Assembly: GCF_023159225.1 (NCBI RefSeq)
Contig: NC_063173.1
Coordinates: forward strand, 7,198,352-7,262,351
Direction: 5' to 3'
Source of the DNA: Perognathus longimembris pacificus
Lineage: Eukaryota; Chordata; Mammalia; Rodentia; Heteromyidae
Length of the DNA stretch: 64,000 nt
Shown here: piece by piece, positions 32,961 through 43,890 of the stretch
Layout of the letters: every line of letters begins with the position of its first letter
Position numbering within the stretch: position 1 is the stretch's first letter
The notes under the pieces: generated by a model
What the model saw: the letters and a program-made list of their open reading frames with translations, nothing else
What the model was told of the DNA's origin: nothing
Databases searched by the model: none
Made by a program: the position numbers and the translations under genes

Positions 32961-35128
32961 GTTCCAGCACTCTATAGCAAGATCATAATACGTATTGGAA
33001 AAGATGGATAGCATTTGATTTGAAATGCTGAGGCAATATTTGAAAGGCAAATTATTCACTGATTGGCATCTAGACTCAACCATGCACCTGGTACACAACA
33101 CACATTAATTTGCAAATTTAAAATGTAGGTGTTTGGGTTTTGTTTTGTTTTTTTTTTTTGCTTCCTAACTGTTGAGGAACAATATAAATGCAAAAGAAAA
33201 GGACAAGTAAGTTTCAACCGAATAGAATCCACTAGGATACTTTAGTCTCACATTTGTTTTCCAATCTTAACTTGTGCTAATCACAGAAGTACAAAATGTA
33301 CTTCTAAAACGGCATTTGCTTATAATATCAGCTCATATCTAATGAAATAATTGGCTGTGAAGCTGGAAGGAATTCTAAGCCCTTTGGCTCAAATTCCCTG
33401 ACTGCAGGAGTCACGCAAGCCTGGTCGCTAGCACAGACCAGCTCATCAATGCAAGCAGCTATTTACCCTTCATTCACAAATGAATGCCAATTCTTCCTGT
33501 GGCCATTTTGATCTCTGATAAATATTAGCTTTTAAAACACTAAGAAATGTTCACGAAAGCAGGCATTAAAAATTGTGTGTGTCTACTTTCTTCTTTGTAT
33601 TTGGACAGCTCACTGAGTTTCACAGGGAGAGTCTAAATCAAGCTGAGAGGACCCAGGGAAAGCCTGAGTCTCCTCTACCTGAATCCTCTCCATCTCATCC
33701 CTTGGTGCTTACAGTCACCGTGAGCTTGAGAGCTATGTCGTGCGTTTTGCAATTCTCCATGTCCCTTTGTAAAACTATGGATCTCGGAAGTACATGTGAT
33801 CTGCCTTACAACTAAATTTTGCCTCATTATTTCTAAATAGTCTTCTAAGCAACTAGCACAGTAGATATATTTGTACACAGTACAACAAGGATGAAAATAC
33901 ATCTTAAAGTTTTTCTCCTAGAAGAAATAATTACACAACTTATGAAGTTTTTTGAGACGGGTTTGGAGACTGGGGAAAGTGGATATGCATAGAAGAAGTG
34001 TCAAAACGGACCTCTCCGGAAGCTCAGGAAAAGGTGGGCTTATTCGGCAGTGCCACTTGTTCCTAGGACAGTGACTGGCACATGCTAGGCTGTAGACAAA
34101 TACGCTTAGTGAGCACGGGAAGGGAGAACCCGATGGCTTTCTGTGGGTAGTTCAGCCACATCAGAAGTTGAGCTAGCTCTTAACATGATAGTGAAGAAAT
34201 GTATGAGTGACCTTACAGCTCCAGGAATACCTGTCCGGAAAACACAGTCATGTGTGATGCGTGTTTAAGGTAAATGATGACTTCCTTTTTTGCTATTTTG
34301 AAGGCCTCTGTCTAACAGAATTAGTGGAAGCAAAGGCTGTGTGACTTCGAGCCGATCCCTTGAATTGGGAGACACCATGCTCTTCTCCAGAGCCCGGGGC
34401 TGGGCGTCCACTGCGCTGGGTCCCACAGCCCAGGCTGAGGAGCTGCTGCTGCCTTCCAGGCTGAGACAAGTGAAAGGCAATTTCCCCAGCCAGTCTTCCT
34501 CTTACAACGCCTACATGGCTTTGACCTCCGGAAACTTTACATTCCATAGCCAAAGGAACACCAAGATGATCCCACGGGCGCTGCGACTCCAGTTCTGGCT
34601 CTGCTTCTGGAAAACGGTACAACCTGAAGAGGATACTTGAACTCCTCTGGGGCATAGATCCTTCGTGCAAATGTCTGAAGGCAGGCAGGCCGTGTAGGGC
34701 TTCTCTGCTCTGCTGTTCAATTACACCAGCAAGGCCCACTGGACTGACAGAAACATGGCAGGCACTGATACCAATCATGGAATGGTTCTAAGTCATTTGC
34801 TCGATAATAAGGAAGAATATATTCAAGAGGAGGTAACAATGTTACTCACTTGCACTCTGCTGTGTTAAATTAAGAAGGGAAAGGCTGGCTTATATGTACT
34901 GCAAAAGCGGTATCCCTGAGCTCTAGGGGTTTGGCTAGAGTCCATTTGAGGAGCCTGGCTCTGTCATTCTTGGGAATTGCTAGAGTTCCTGAAGAAAGAC
35001 TTTCAAGTACTAAGAGACCCACAAAGGAGTGTATTGCTCCTTTATTTGGTGAGACTGGAGAAGGGCGAGATGGTTGGAAAACAATTCTAAGAAAGAGAGT
35101 TCTTAATCCCCTTAAAATACCTCTCCTG
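32961..35128. other. Repeat-poor unassigned sequence
   Basis: The largest repeat-poor block together with the stretch before it. A short MIR-like tail may lie at 34070-34110. A 161-codon minus frame (34293-34778) overlaps several others and has no recognisable domain, so it is not called. Confidence 0.4.
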
Positions 35129-35146
35129 CCTTAGAGTACCTTAAAT

Positions 35147-35354
35147 GAAGAACATTCTTTTTTTTGGCAGTCCTGGGGCTTGGACTCAGGGCCTGAGCAC
35201 TGTCCCTGGCTTCTTTTTGCTTAAGGCCAGCACTCTGCCACTTGAGCCACAGCGCCACTTCTGGCCATTTTCTATATATGTGGTGCTGGGGAATTGAACC
35301 CAGGGCTTCATGTATACGAGGCAAACACTCTTGCCACTAGGCCATATCCCCAGC
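35147..35354 (-). mobile_element. IDL-Geo SINE, full length, antisense
   Basis: GGCAGTCCTGGGGCTTGGAC to GCCACTTCTGGCC (right arm), then GTGCTGGGGAATTGAACCCA to CCATATCCCCAGCC (left arm). The 18-bp target duplication CCTTAGAGTACCTTAAAT lies at 35129-35146 and 35355-35372. The antisense A tail is interrupted (GAAGAACATTC before the T run). Confidence 0.96.
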
Positions 35355-35988
35355 CCTTAGAGTACCTTAAATAGCCCCTCCATTTCTTTTTTTTTTAATT
35401 GTGCATACAACATGATTCAATTACAATTTATATAGTGTTTTCTCCAATAAAAATCCATTTTCACGGAACTGTGTTGAATCAAGGATATAGGTCTCAAGTT
35501 TCCATGGCTGTATGGACTAAATGTTACTTAGGGTCTCTAAAGAAAATGATACAGGGATTGTTCTCATAGTAGCCAGCTGTGCCTAGCACTGCCACCTGGT
35601 GTCGGCTATCTGAACTGCAGTCAGCAAACTGGTAGTCTTTATTTTTTTATTTAAATGTTCCTAGGTGTAGTCATGGTTTCAGTACAAGGCAGTGGTAACA
35701 TCGCACTACAGTGGGATGACTTTAAAAGATAATCTACTGTCTTGTACATTTTCTGACACATAGAAAAGGTTCTTCAACTCCTCTCATAGGACCAATTCTG
35801 TGTTTAAACAAAAGCATTATTTTTTCTTGACAGTACACCTTTTTGATATTTTCTTCACGCTCCTTTCTAATATTCCAACTCAAAAAAAAAAAAACAAAAC
35901 TGAGGTATGTTTGCCTTTCTGAAACAGACTCAAAATAGTGTAAAACCCAGTCTTTCCAGATACAAAGACAGGTAAAGACACACAATGC

Positions 35989-36010
35989 AAAAAAAAAAAA
36001 AAAAAAAAAA
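35989..36010. repeat. (A)22 tract
   Basis: Uninterrupted A run. No retroelement body is recognisable immediately upstream. Confidence 0.9.
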
Positions 36011-36338
36011 GTTCCAACGACTCCTGTACATTCAAAATACCCATAAAATGTCTCTATTTGCTGAACGCAGAGGTTTCCAAAAGTAAAGGAATCAGGCAGG
36101 TTGTGTAAAGGAATAGGAGGTTGTGTTTAAGCATATTAGTTATTTGCTTTTTAGCATAAAATGGATTATTTAATTACACCTAAGTCAGTTTGCACTGTCT
36201 GCAAGGATAAAAGTTCCCACCTTATATACCTTTGAGGAACAAAATTACTAAAATCCAATAATGATAAGAATGTTTCCTAGTTCTGTGAGGCACACAGAGC
36301 ACTTTGGAAGCGTCTAAGAAAGCATTCTACTCCCCTCT

Positions 36339-36351
36339 CCCCCCCCCCCCC
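36339..36351. repeat. (C)13 mononucleotide tract
   Basis: Thirteen C preceded by CCCCTCT and followed by GCGC. Confidence 0.95.
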
Positions 36352-36794
36352 GCGCTAAAATGTAATCATGTTCGAGTTACGTGAGCAAATGTTCGTCACT
36401 CATGATCAGAGGTGACCTTGGAAGGTGCCCGGATGAACACGGATGCTCTGCCTCAGACTCAGGGAGGAAACAGGGGAAAGTATATAGCAGGGGCTTACGG
36501 AAATAAGCTCGGATCACGGGACACGTCATTAACGCGCCATCATCTCTCATACTCACACCAGTGTCCTCTACAAGCCTAGGAACACTTTGCAAGAGAGGGC
36601 TACCTTCTAGATGGATCCATATTTCCCATAATAGCCAGAACCTAAGGCCTCTTTACCAGATACTTATTTGAATAGAATACAGCTAACCACTGTAGGAGGT
36701 TGCTTGGTTTCCCTCATTTGTAAGAGCTGGAATATGTCTAGGCTTTTTTTAACAGGGACTCTCAACAAACCAATCACTTAATACATATGACCAA

Positions 36795-37183
36795 TTATGA
36801 TGAAGTGTGTCCACATGAACTCCAAGAAGTGGAAACCAAAGGTTCTTATTATATTGTGCACATCATTTTGTATTTATTTTAGTTGTTCACTTTTATCTCT
36901 CTTCATTTTCTGTACTTGTGTCTTGTATAAAAGATTATTCATCCAGGGGAAGGGAAAGGGAATCACAGAAACAGCAGGTCAAAGGACGAACTAACACAAC
37001 AATGACACTGACTTGACACCAGGTTAGATATCAACCTTGCAACCTGGGAGGAAGGGAGTAGGGAGGGATAAGTGGAAGAAAACAAAGGATGGAGTAACAG
37101 TGTTTAAAAACAAATGTAACCATTACCTTACTCGTGTAACTGTACCCCCTGGTTCATTACCTTTTCAATAAAGATAAAAAGGA
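36795..37183 (+). mobile_element. LINE-1 3' UTR fragment, sense
   Basis: ATGAAGTGTGTCCACATGAA and CTCCAAGAAGTGGAAACC, a purine-rich GGAAGGGAAAGGGAATCAC, then AACCATTACCTTACTCGTGT, AACTGTACCCCCTGGTTCAT and TTCAATAAAGATAAAAAGG. It shows the same tail architecture as the other L1 ends but is more diverged. Confidence 0.7.
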
Positions 37184-37197
37184 AATAGCAGCTATTC

Positions 37198-37218
37198 CGT
37201 ATATATATATATACATAC

Positions 37219-37249
<31 letters not shown>
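37198..37249. repeat. (AT)n / (ATAC)n repeat
   Basis: Alternating AT with ATACATAC interruptions, just downstream of the L1 3' end. Confidence 0.95.
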
Positions 37250-38497
37250 GTTTACAGGCTAAAGTTTAGCCTAGTAAAATCAGAAATGTATTCCCAAGTA
37301 TCTATTAAAATTGGGGGGTAAAATGTCTCTCTTTCCTCAGGAAAGTGTCTCATCTCCCATTTCTCCCTCCCTCCTTGCTTCTTCCCTGTCTCTTTTTTCC
37401 TCCTGTCTGGGGACTTGGAACAGAGCTCTGGTTGTCTATGTGGGCAGAGCCTGTTGGTAAAAACCACAAAGGGTTGCATGACAGGGCGTTCAAGTGTTAG
37501 GTCAAAACACTCCCCTTCCCAAGAACTGACTTAGTATAAAACAAAGCCAGAGGAAATCCTCTGTCATAATGTGACAAGTCAAAGGAATAAGTGATTATAT
37601 AAGAGCAGTGTATTTCAACAGGGCTGCACGGTTTCAGAGAAGCCCAGCTGTGTGTAGCCATGACGAAGGCCGCCATGGCGTCAGCTCCTCTAACTGTGTT
37701 CCACTTTCAAGTAGATTGCTGGATACATTTTGTAAAATCTGTACTATAAAAAAACCCCTGATGCAGTCCTTTCTGGGGTTTGCAGAATGAAGAGGGTCAG
37801 CTTTACTTAAGTGATTGGCTTCCTGTTTTTCTTAATTATACAAAATGAGGACAATGCACAACACAGCTGGTAGCAACTCGGATGTTGTTCAGAGCCTGCC
37901 ACACATAACTAGTTTGTGATGAAAACCGTAGCAAATCCTTGCTGGGGCGGGAAAGCAGCTTCGACACATTGGCAATAGCATGCTACGGCCACAGCTGAAA
38001 ATCCCATTTCACCTCTGAAAATAAGACAAGGTGAAAGTCTAGCTGCAGGGCACAAACAGCAGCCTTTCACCGAGACACACCCAAGTGACTGAAATAGCAG
38101 AAGGGAAGGATGGAAGAAGGGCATGGGAGGGGGATTGGGTAACTGGCTGATGGATGATGATTACAAACCCTGGAGGGGGACAGGGATTGCTTCTGTATAT
38201 ACACACAAGCTCGAACTACCCCAGGCAGGGAAGACACAGTGTACCCATGGAACACGGGCCTTGCCAAGCATCATGTTTCAGAAGGAAGTGGAGGGAAAGA
38301 AAGCCGAAAATACATATCGAGGTTTGGAACAATTATTGAGTATTGTGTGACGTTAGAGAAAATTCTCACTGGTTCGATGACTGTTTGGTGGTTCCTAAGT
38401 TAATTAACTTGTCTCTAAGCCTTATTCCATCCGTTAGACTGGATTAACACATCTTCTCCGAACTTCCTACGAGATATGAAGCAGTGATCAAATTATT
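37250..38497. other. Unassigned sequence
   Basis: No recognised repeat or gene. Confidence 0.45.
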
Positions 38498-38513
38498 AAA
38501 ATTAGTTGCATAG

Positions 38514-38739
38514 GGGATGGGGATATAGCCTAGTGGCAAGAGTGCCTGCCTCGGATACACGAGGCCCTAGGTTCGATTCCCCAGCACCACATATACAGAA
38601 AACGGCCAGAAGCGGCGCTGTGGCTCAAGTGGCAGAGTGCTAGCCTTGAGCGGGAAGAAGCCAGGGACAGTGCTCAGGCCCTGAGTCCAAGGCCCAGGAC
38701 TGGCCAAAAAAAAAATAAATAAATAAAATAAAATAAAAT
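38514..38739 (+). mobile_element. IDL-Geo SINE, young, sense
   Basis: The left arm has a Pol III A box TAGCCTAGTGG (38526-38536) and B box GGTTCGATTCC (38570-38580). The right arm has TGGCTCAAGTGG (38621-38632) and a degenerate GAGTCCAAGGCC (38683-38694). The tail is A-rich with AAATA and AAAAT repeats. The 16-bp target duplication AAAATTAGTTGCATAG is perfect at 38498-38513 and 38740-38755. GAGCGGGAAGAAG subtype; nearly identical to the copy at 43115. Confidence 0.97.
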
Positions 38740-38774
38740 AAAATTAGTTGCATAGACCTCTGCCTTCCTACTAT

Positions 38775-38890
38775 AGCATAAGCTCGTGGAAAGTAGAGGC
38801 TATTACTTGGGTAATTTTATAATTCCCTAGCAATCATACAAGAGCACCAGAAAAGTACAACAAACATTAATGATTTAATGAATCAATGTA
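38775..38890 (+). mobile_element. L2 3'-tail fragment
   Basis: ATAAGCTCGTGGAAAGTAGA, GGCTATTACTTGGG, TATAATTCCCTAGCAATCAT, then CAACAAACATTAATG and ATTTAATGAATC follow the L2 tail order (TAAGCTCCATGAGGGCAGGG ... CCCAGCGCCT ... AATAAATATTTGTTGAATGAAT). Confidence 0.6.
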
Positions 38891-39367
38891 AACATGTTTG
38901 AAAGAAACAGGTATTTTGATATGTTTTATTCAAAGAATGTGTACATACATTTAATTCAAAAGATCTTTATTTTCTTGTGCTAGGCGTTCCATTTGCCATG
39001 CTAGAAGAAAGGATGGTTCCAAAAAACTTCCAAATTAGCATGAAGGATGAATGTAGATTGCTACAAGCTCTGGGTTCCAGTCTTACATAAGGCATGGATG
39101 CCAACCCAATTGCTATATTGCACGAAATATACTAAATGATCTGATATTGACTTTGATATCTGTTTTCCTTTTCTACTATATTAAGGATGGGTCCTAAATT
39201 TTGGAGTGTAGAAAGATGCAATAAGAAATGTCGTCTTTAAGAGAGCTTGGACAAGGAGTTGGTAATACAACACTGCATTGTGGTTTCCCAAATGCGAGAC
39301 CTCGGTGCTTCATTCAGATTGGAAAACGAGTCCTCAGGGTGGTAGAGCATCGAAAGAGAAGTTGCTC
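38891..39367. other. Unassigned sequence
   Basis: No recognised repeat or gene. Confidence 0.5.
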
Positions 39368-39606
39368 AGCCTGGTGCCAGTGACTGAAGCCTCTAATGTT
39401 AGCTGCTCAGGAGGCTGAGATGCGAGGATCACAGATCAAAGCCAGCTCAGGCAGAGAAGTCCATGAGGTGTTTATCTCCAATTAATCACTGAAAAGCCAG
39501 CAGCAGAGGTATGGCTCAATGGTAGAACACTAGCCTTAGAGAGGGGAAAAAGCAAACAAGCAAACTAAAGAAGAGTGTCCAAGCCTTGAGTTCAAGCCTT
39601 AGGACC
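39368..39606 (+). mobile_element. Old composite SINE (B1-like/Geo), plus strand
   Basis: GGTGCCAGTGACTGAAGCCT, AGCTGCTCAGGAGGCTGAGA, linker TTATCTCCAATTAATCACTG, and right arm GGTATGGCTCAATGGTAG. Its GGCTCAATGG A-box region lacks one base found in other copies. Confidence 0.9.
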
Positions 39607-41107
39607 ATTATAAAAACGAAAGCTTCTCATCCACCTGGAGAGGCTTTGGCTAATTCCTTCTTAGCTTTCATGACTGCTCAGCATAAAGCCCGTGTGTGTG
39701 GCCACAGGCTATGTTCTGGGCGTGAGTAAAGTGTGAGTGGAAGTGCTCGGTGGAAGTTTCTAGGAGGCTTCCTGCACACACTCCTTGCTCAGCTCCAGAC
39801 GTCCTTCCATCAGCACACCACGATGCGCCTGGCTTGCTGAGGCTGCGAAGCCAGCATTGCAGCGGTGGACTGCGCAGCTGGCCTTTGCTGGGGGGGGGGG
39901 GGGTGGGGGGCATGAGCTTCCACGTTAGTTACGGTTCTGCTATTTTGCTTTCCAGCCAGCTGGCAATCGAGTTGAATTCTCTGCGAACACCTGCACTGAC
40001 ATTTTGTACGGCGCTTACGTGAGCATCGGGTGGTGAGTAAATGTATGGATGTCAATGCGTGGAAGGATGCAGCTTCAAATAATTAATCACTTGATAGTGC
40101 ACGAGGAACAGTTAAAACAGATGACTGTAGAACAGATGGATTCCATGTGATGAGCCATGCCCCTTTCCAGTACTCCGCCTCACCCGAGCCTTCCAAAGTG
40201 CACATACGCCCAGTTACTGACGGCAAGGGCTACAGAGGTAGCTGGGATTCTAGGCAGGAGCCACTGGCACCTGGCAGTTCTGCGTATTTCCTGCGGGAAG
40301 GCGTCCCTGCCTCCCATGCTGCGCACACAGACCTCCCCGGTTGTTCAGCTAGAGCCCTGAGCACACACTCGACTTAGATGGCCTCTCCGTTTTACACATT
40401 TGATTTTGTGACAATCTTCCTGTCTAAATTATCAAACACGTCTTCATTAACTATGTCATTCAGTGCCTTACACAGAGTAGGGACCATTGGGTCCATAGTA
40501 AGTATTGCGTGTGTATCATATCTTGTTAACAATTTTGCCTTTTATTTTATGAAATATCCAAGCTATCCCTGTCCTGTTTGTAGATCTTTCCTGAACCCTG
40601 TGAAAGACAGGACCTTGATTTCTATCACTCTTTACTCTAAGGTCATCTTCCCTCCTGTTTCCTCTTCTGATGATCTCACTTTGGAAAAATATGCTTTGCT
40701 GCCTACGGGGCTAGATAGATACTGGGCTAGAAAAGCGTCTTAAAATTAACTCCTCAATTTTTTTTTTCTGCTACATTTTATTCTATTCTTTTCTGCCAAC
40801 TCCTTCAGAAAGTCAAGTTATCCTCATGACTCAAAGCTTGAGGACTAGGAAAGGGGTTGGAGGAAAATCTGTCTTTTGACATTTAAAAGATATGTGCTAA
40901 AATTAGAGGGTGGTTAGCACTTCTGTGTAACAGTGAGATGAGACCCCACACAGCTATGAACATTCCAAATAGCCGAGTTCTGCATTCCCAGTGTCCGCAG
41001 AGGCCTACACTACACATGCAAAGACAGAGAAAGGCAAGAGAGAAACAGTTTTACCATAAAGGCAAGATTTATGCTTACATACATACAGCTTCTTGTGTAT
41101 ATGTGTA

Positions 41108-41110
<3 letters not shown>
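39607..41110. other. Unassigned sequence with G14 tract and short repeat fossils
   Basis: G14 at 39890-39903 followed by T and G6. An antisense B1-like scrap, AGGTAGCTGGGATTCTAGGC with AGGAGCCACTGGCACC, lies at 40235-40278. A possible L2/MIR tail (CAGTGCCTTACACAGAGTAG) is at 40465-40506. No exon is supported. Confidence 0.45.
39890..39903. repeat. (G)14 mononucleotide tract
   Basis: Fourteen G, then TGGGGGG. Confidence 0.95.

Positions 41111-41142
<32 letters not shown>
41111..41142. repeat. (TG)n microsatellite at a SINE 3' end
   Basis: About 16 TG units directly before the antisense SINE. Confidence 0.95.
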
Positions 41143-41143
<1 letters not shown>

Positions 41144-41145
41144 GT

Positions 41146-41402
41146 AAACTAGCACTGGGGTTGAACTCAGGGCCTCCCACTCTTGCTGACCTTTTGCCAC
41201 TCAAGGTTGGTGCTCTACCACTACAGCCAAGACTCCACTCCCAGAATTTTAATTGAAAATAAGAGTATCTCAGATTTGTCTGCTTGGGCTGGCTCCAACT
41301 GAGATCTTCAGATCCCAGCCAGCCCCCCCCCTTCCCCGCCATCCCCCCCCCCCGCCCAGCCCCGTGCAGCCAGGATTACAGGTGTGAGCCACAGGTGTCT
41401 GG
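41146..41402 (-). mobile_element. Old composite SINE, antisense, with internal C-rich expansion
   Basis: GCACTGGGGTTGAACTCAGG, GTTGGTGCTCTACCACTAC, ATTGAAAATAAGAGTATCTC, then AGATCTTCAGATCCCAGCC. The left arm is split by a C-rich insertion (C9 at 41323 and C11 at 41343) before CCAGGATTACAGGTGTGAGC resumes. Confidence 0.85.
41323..41360. repeat. C-rich expansion inside a SINE
   Basis: C9, CTTCCCCGCCAT-like spacer, C11, then GCCCAGCCCC. It sits where other copies have CTCCTGAGTAGC, so it is a secondary expansion. Confidence 0.85.
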
Positions 41403-41651
41403 AAATTCCTTTATTTCTATTTCTAGCTTCATCTCTTTTCCATTCAAAAACACAGTGTGACTCGTTCTCTAATTCTCCTCTTCATCTCTATTTCCTTTAT
41501 GTTCACCTCCCCTCTCTCTTCCTGCTTCTTTTCATTTTCTCCCTCCTTTACCTTTCTCTTCTCTTGTATTAAGAAGAAACCAAAGACTCCATTGTGACAT
41601 ATTCACATTACGGGTTCCAATGCACCTCTTTTTCAGGTTTTTTGTTTTTAG

Positions 41652-42080
41652 TTAAAATTTAATTTAAAGGTGATGTACAGAGGGGTAATGAGGACATTTC
41701 TTTTAGAGCAGTGTTACTCCCTTCCCCATCCTCTCCCATTTCTTCCCCTCCTGAAAGCTGATTTCCAGCATAGTGTCTAGTGACTATAACTGCTGAATTG
41801 GTTTACCCTTTGTTCCACTGTTTTTGTGATTTCCCTTCCCCTCTTCAAATCAGATAAATTTATGTACATGACAAAGGGTGCAGAAATAAACATAAAGCGG
41901 TGACAAAAGGGGGTAAACCAAAGGAAAAAAGAAATAACTAACTGCAAATAGTAAAAAAAAAAAACAAAAACCCAAAACTATTGTTTCTATTTGTTGGAGT
42001 TCATTTCAATAAGCATCATTTTACATGATCCTATGCACATAGCTATTGAGCCATTGTGATCCTTTCCTCAGAATATCCTC
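41652..42080 (-). mobile_element. LINE-1 3' UTR, antisense
   Basis: Starts AATTTAATTTAAAGGTGATG and TACAGAGGGGTAATG (antisense L1 terminus), continues through C-rich sequence, and later shows GTTGGAGTTCATTTCAATAA, GCATCATTTTACATGATCC and ATAGCTATTGAGCC. The last blocks are the antisense of the L1 3' UTR also seen near 36800. Confidence 0.7.
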
Positions 42081-43100
42081 CTTTGTTCTTTGTGCAACAA
42101 GTACATGTAAAAACATCCTCCACATCCCGGCTTTGGTCACCAGGACACATCCAGAGCGATTATAAGTGAGCAATTAGGGTCTGGGTGGATGAAAAATCTG
42201 AATTTTCAAACGCGCTCAACACGTTAGAGAACAGGTGGAAAAGAAGCATGGAAGGCAAGGCAACCTATAGGTAGTGACATGAAAACACAAACACATTGGG
42301 TTTAATAAAAAACTAGTTTTGTGTATTGTACACACCTTTGGGCCGCTCACTTGCTTCTTATCAATGTTTGTACTCACAACTCCTATGCATTCCCATCTTT
42401 ATTTTACAGAGAAAACCGAGGCCACCGAGATTAAGTAAGGTTGAGAGATTTTAAGTGGCTCTGGTATGGTAGTAGATTTTTTTTTAATGGCCCCAATGCT
42501 TTGTAGTACTTTAAGAGCTGGAATTCTATTGTCTGTTCCTTGACAGTGTGCTGGCATGTGGCTTCCTTTGGCAATGAAACCAAACTGACTTTAGTAGGAG
42601 ACCAAAGCCACATTTGTGAGCAGTTTATCCTACACTTCTGGTAGCCTTGCTTCTTCTTTCCTTCTTGGGAGGAACTGTAGGCCACAGAGACACGTGAGCA
42701 GGCTGAGCCCGGCCTGCGGAGGGATACGCCAGCATGGCGATCAGAGATAATATATTAAATAGCTGAAACAACTTAGGCCTATCATTCCACAGGTGACACC
42801 AGTCACGCATGGCTGTGATCAGAGGAAGGAACCCATCCAACTAAGTGGGGAAGGCATCTCAGCCTTTGCCCCACGGGAAGAGGCAATCCTCCAGGAGACC
42901 TGAGAGCTTCTGGCCCACGTTCCCAGCCCATACAGAGCGCAAGGCACTGAGCCCTCTCCTCACTGGCCATTTCTTAGGGTTGCATTCTAATGAGCAATTT
43001 GGAGGAATCAGATGATATTACGTCTCTCCAGGTCAAAGAACAGACCTGCTAAAATCAACAACAAAGAAATAAACTCCGTCTCAGCGTTCCACAGTTGTTT
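42081..43100. other. Unassigned sequence
   Basis: A possible antisense MIR fragment lies at 42350-42450 (TTATTTTACAGAGAAAACCG, AGGCCACCGAGATTAAGTAA). Nothing else recognised. Confidence 0.45.
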
Positions 43101-43114
43101 AAAACTACTGTGTG

Positions 43115-43319
43115 GGCTGGGGATATAGCCTAGTGGCAAGAGTGCCTGCCTCGGATACACGAGGCCCTAGGTTCGATTCCCCAGCACCACATATATAGAA
43201 AAAAACGGCCAGAAGCGGCGCTGTGGCTCAAGTGGCAGAGTGCTAGCCTTGAGCGGGAAGAAGCCAGGGACAGTGCTCAGGCCCTGAGTCCAAGGCCCAG
43301 GACTGGCCAAAAAAAAACA
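43115..43319 (+). mobile_element. IDL-Geo SINE, young, sense
   Basis: Same body as the 38514 copy; the visible differences are CACATATATAGAAAAAAA versus CACATATACAGAAAA at the arm junction and the tails. The 14-bp target duplication AAAACTACTGTGTG lies at 43101-43114 and 43320-43333. GAGCGGGAAGAAG subtype. Confidence 0.97.
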
Positions 43320-43631
43320 AAAACTACTGTGTGTGCACCCACCCACCTGGATCCTGTGATTCTCCATGGGGCTCGGGGGCCAGGAGAAGCCAACATCGAC
43401 TCATGTCCGGGCTGCTTTCCATGCCGTGAGTCATGAAGTTTTGTTCTTTGCTTCTGATCCAGGAGGCTTGCATCATCTTCCAACATAAAACCAAAACCCC
43501 AGCACAGGCTAGCATACTAGCCTTTCAATTGAAGAATATCTCAGAGTGGGAAACATATGAGATAAATAAAGGCTTGTTATTTTAAGTCAGTACAGACTTC
43601 ACAGGAAGTGATGGTTGTTACAAACGTCTCC

Positions 43632-43858
43632 TGAGCCAGGCACCAATGCCTGTAATCCTAGTTACTAAGGAGGCTGAGATTAGAGGACCATGGTTCAAAC
43701 TAAGCCTAGGCAGGAAACACCATGAAACTCTCAATCTTCAATTACCTACCAAAAAGCCAGCAGTGGAGCTGTGGATCAGGTAATAGAGTGCTAGCCTTGA
43801 GCACAAAAGCTCAAGGGAAAACACCTAAACCCTGAGTTCAAGCCTCAGAAATGGCACA
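43632..43858 (+). mobile_element. Old composite SINE (B1-like/Geo), plus strand
   Basis: GGCACCAATGCCTGTAATCC, AGTTACTAAGGAGGCTGAGA, linker CAATCTTCAATTACCTACC, right arm GAGCTGTGGATCAGGTAATA and CCTGAGTTCAAGCCTCAG. The right-arm B-box block GAGTTCAAGCC is intact here, unlike in the young elements. Confidence 0.9.
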
Positions 43859-43890
43859 CAAAACAACAAAACAAAACAAAACAAATTCAA
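43859..43890. repeat. (AAAAC)n SINE tail
   Basis: CAAAACAACAAAACAAAACA-type array directly after the SINE body. Confidence 0.85.

Larger units (their letters stand above)
35373..36788. other. AT-rich unassigned sequence
   Basis: Contains an A tract at 35989-36010 and C13 at 36339-36351. GCCACCTGGTGTC at about 35591 is a weak CTCF-like match. No exon is supported. Confidence 0.45.

Noticed and set aside
34293..34778. 161-codon minus-strand frame in repeat-poor DNA
   Set aside because: No recognisable domain; other frames of 60-100 codons overlap it on both strands, and nothing suggests splice sites or a promoter. Such lengths arise by chance in GC-richer DNA.
38526..38580. tRNA gene, because A and B boxes are present
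   Set aside because: They are the internal Pol III promoter of a tRNA-derived SINE. The copy has an A-rich tail and target duplications and no cloverleaf acceptor pairing.
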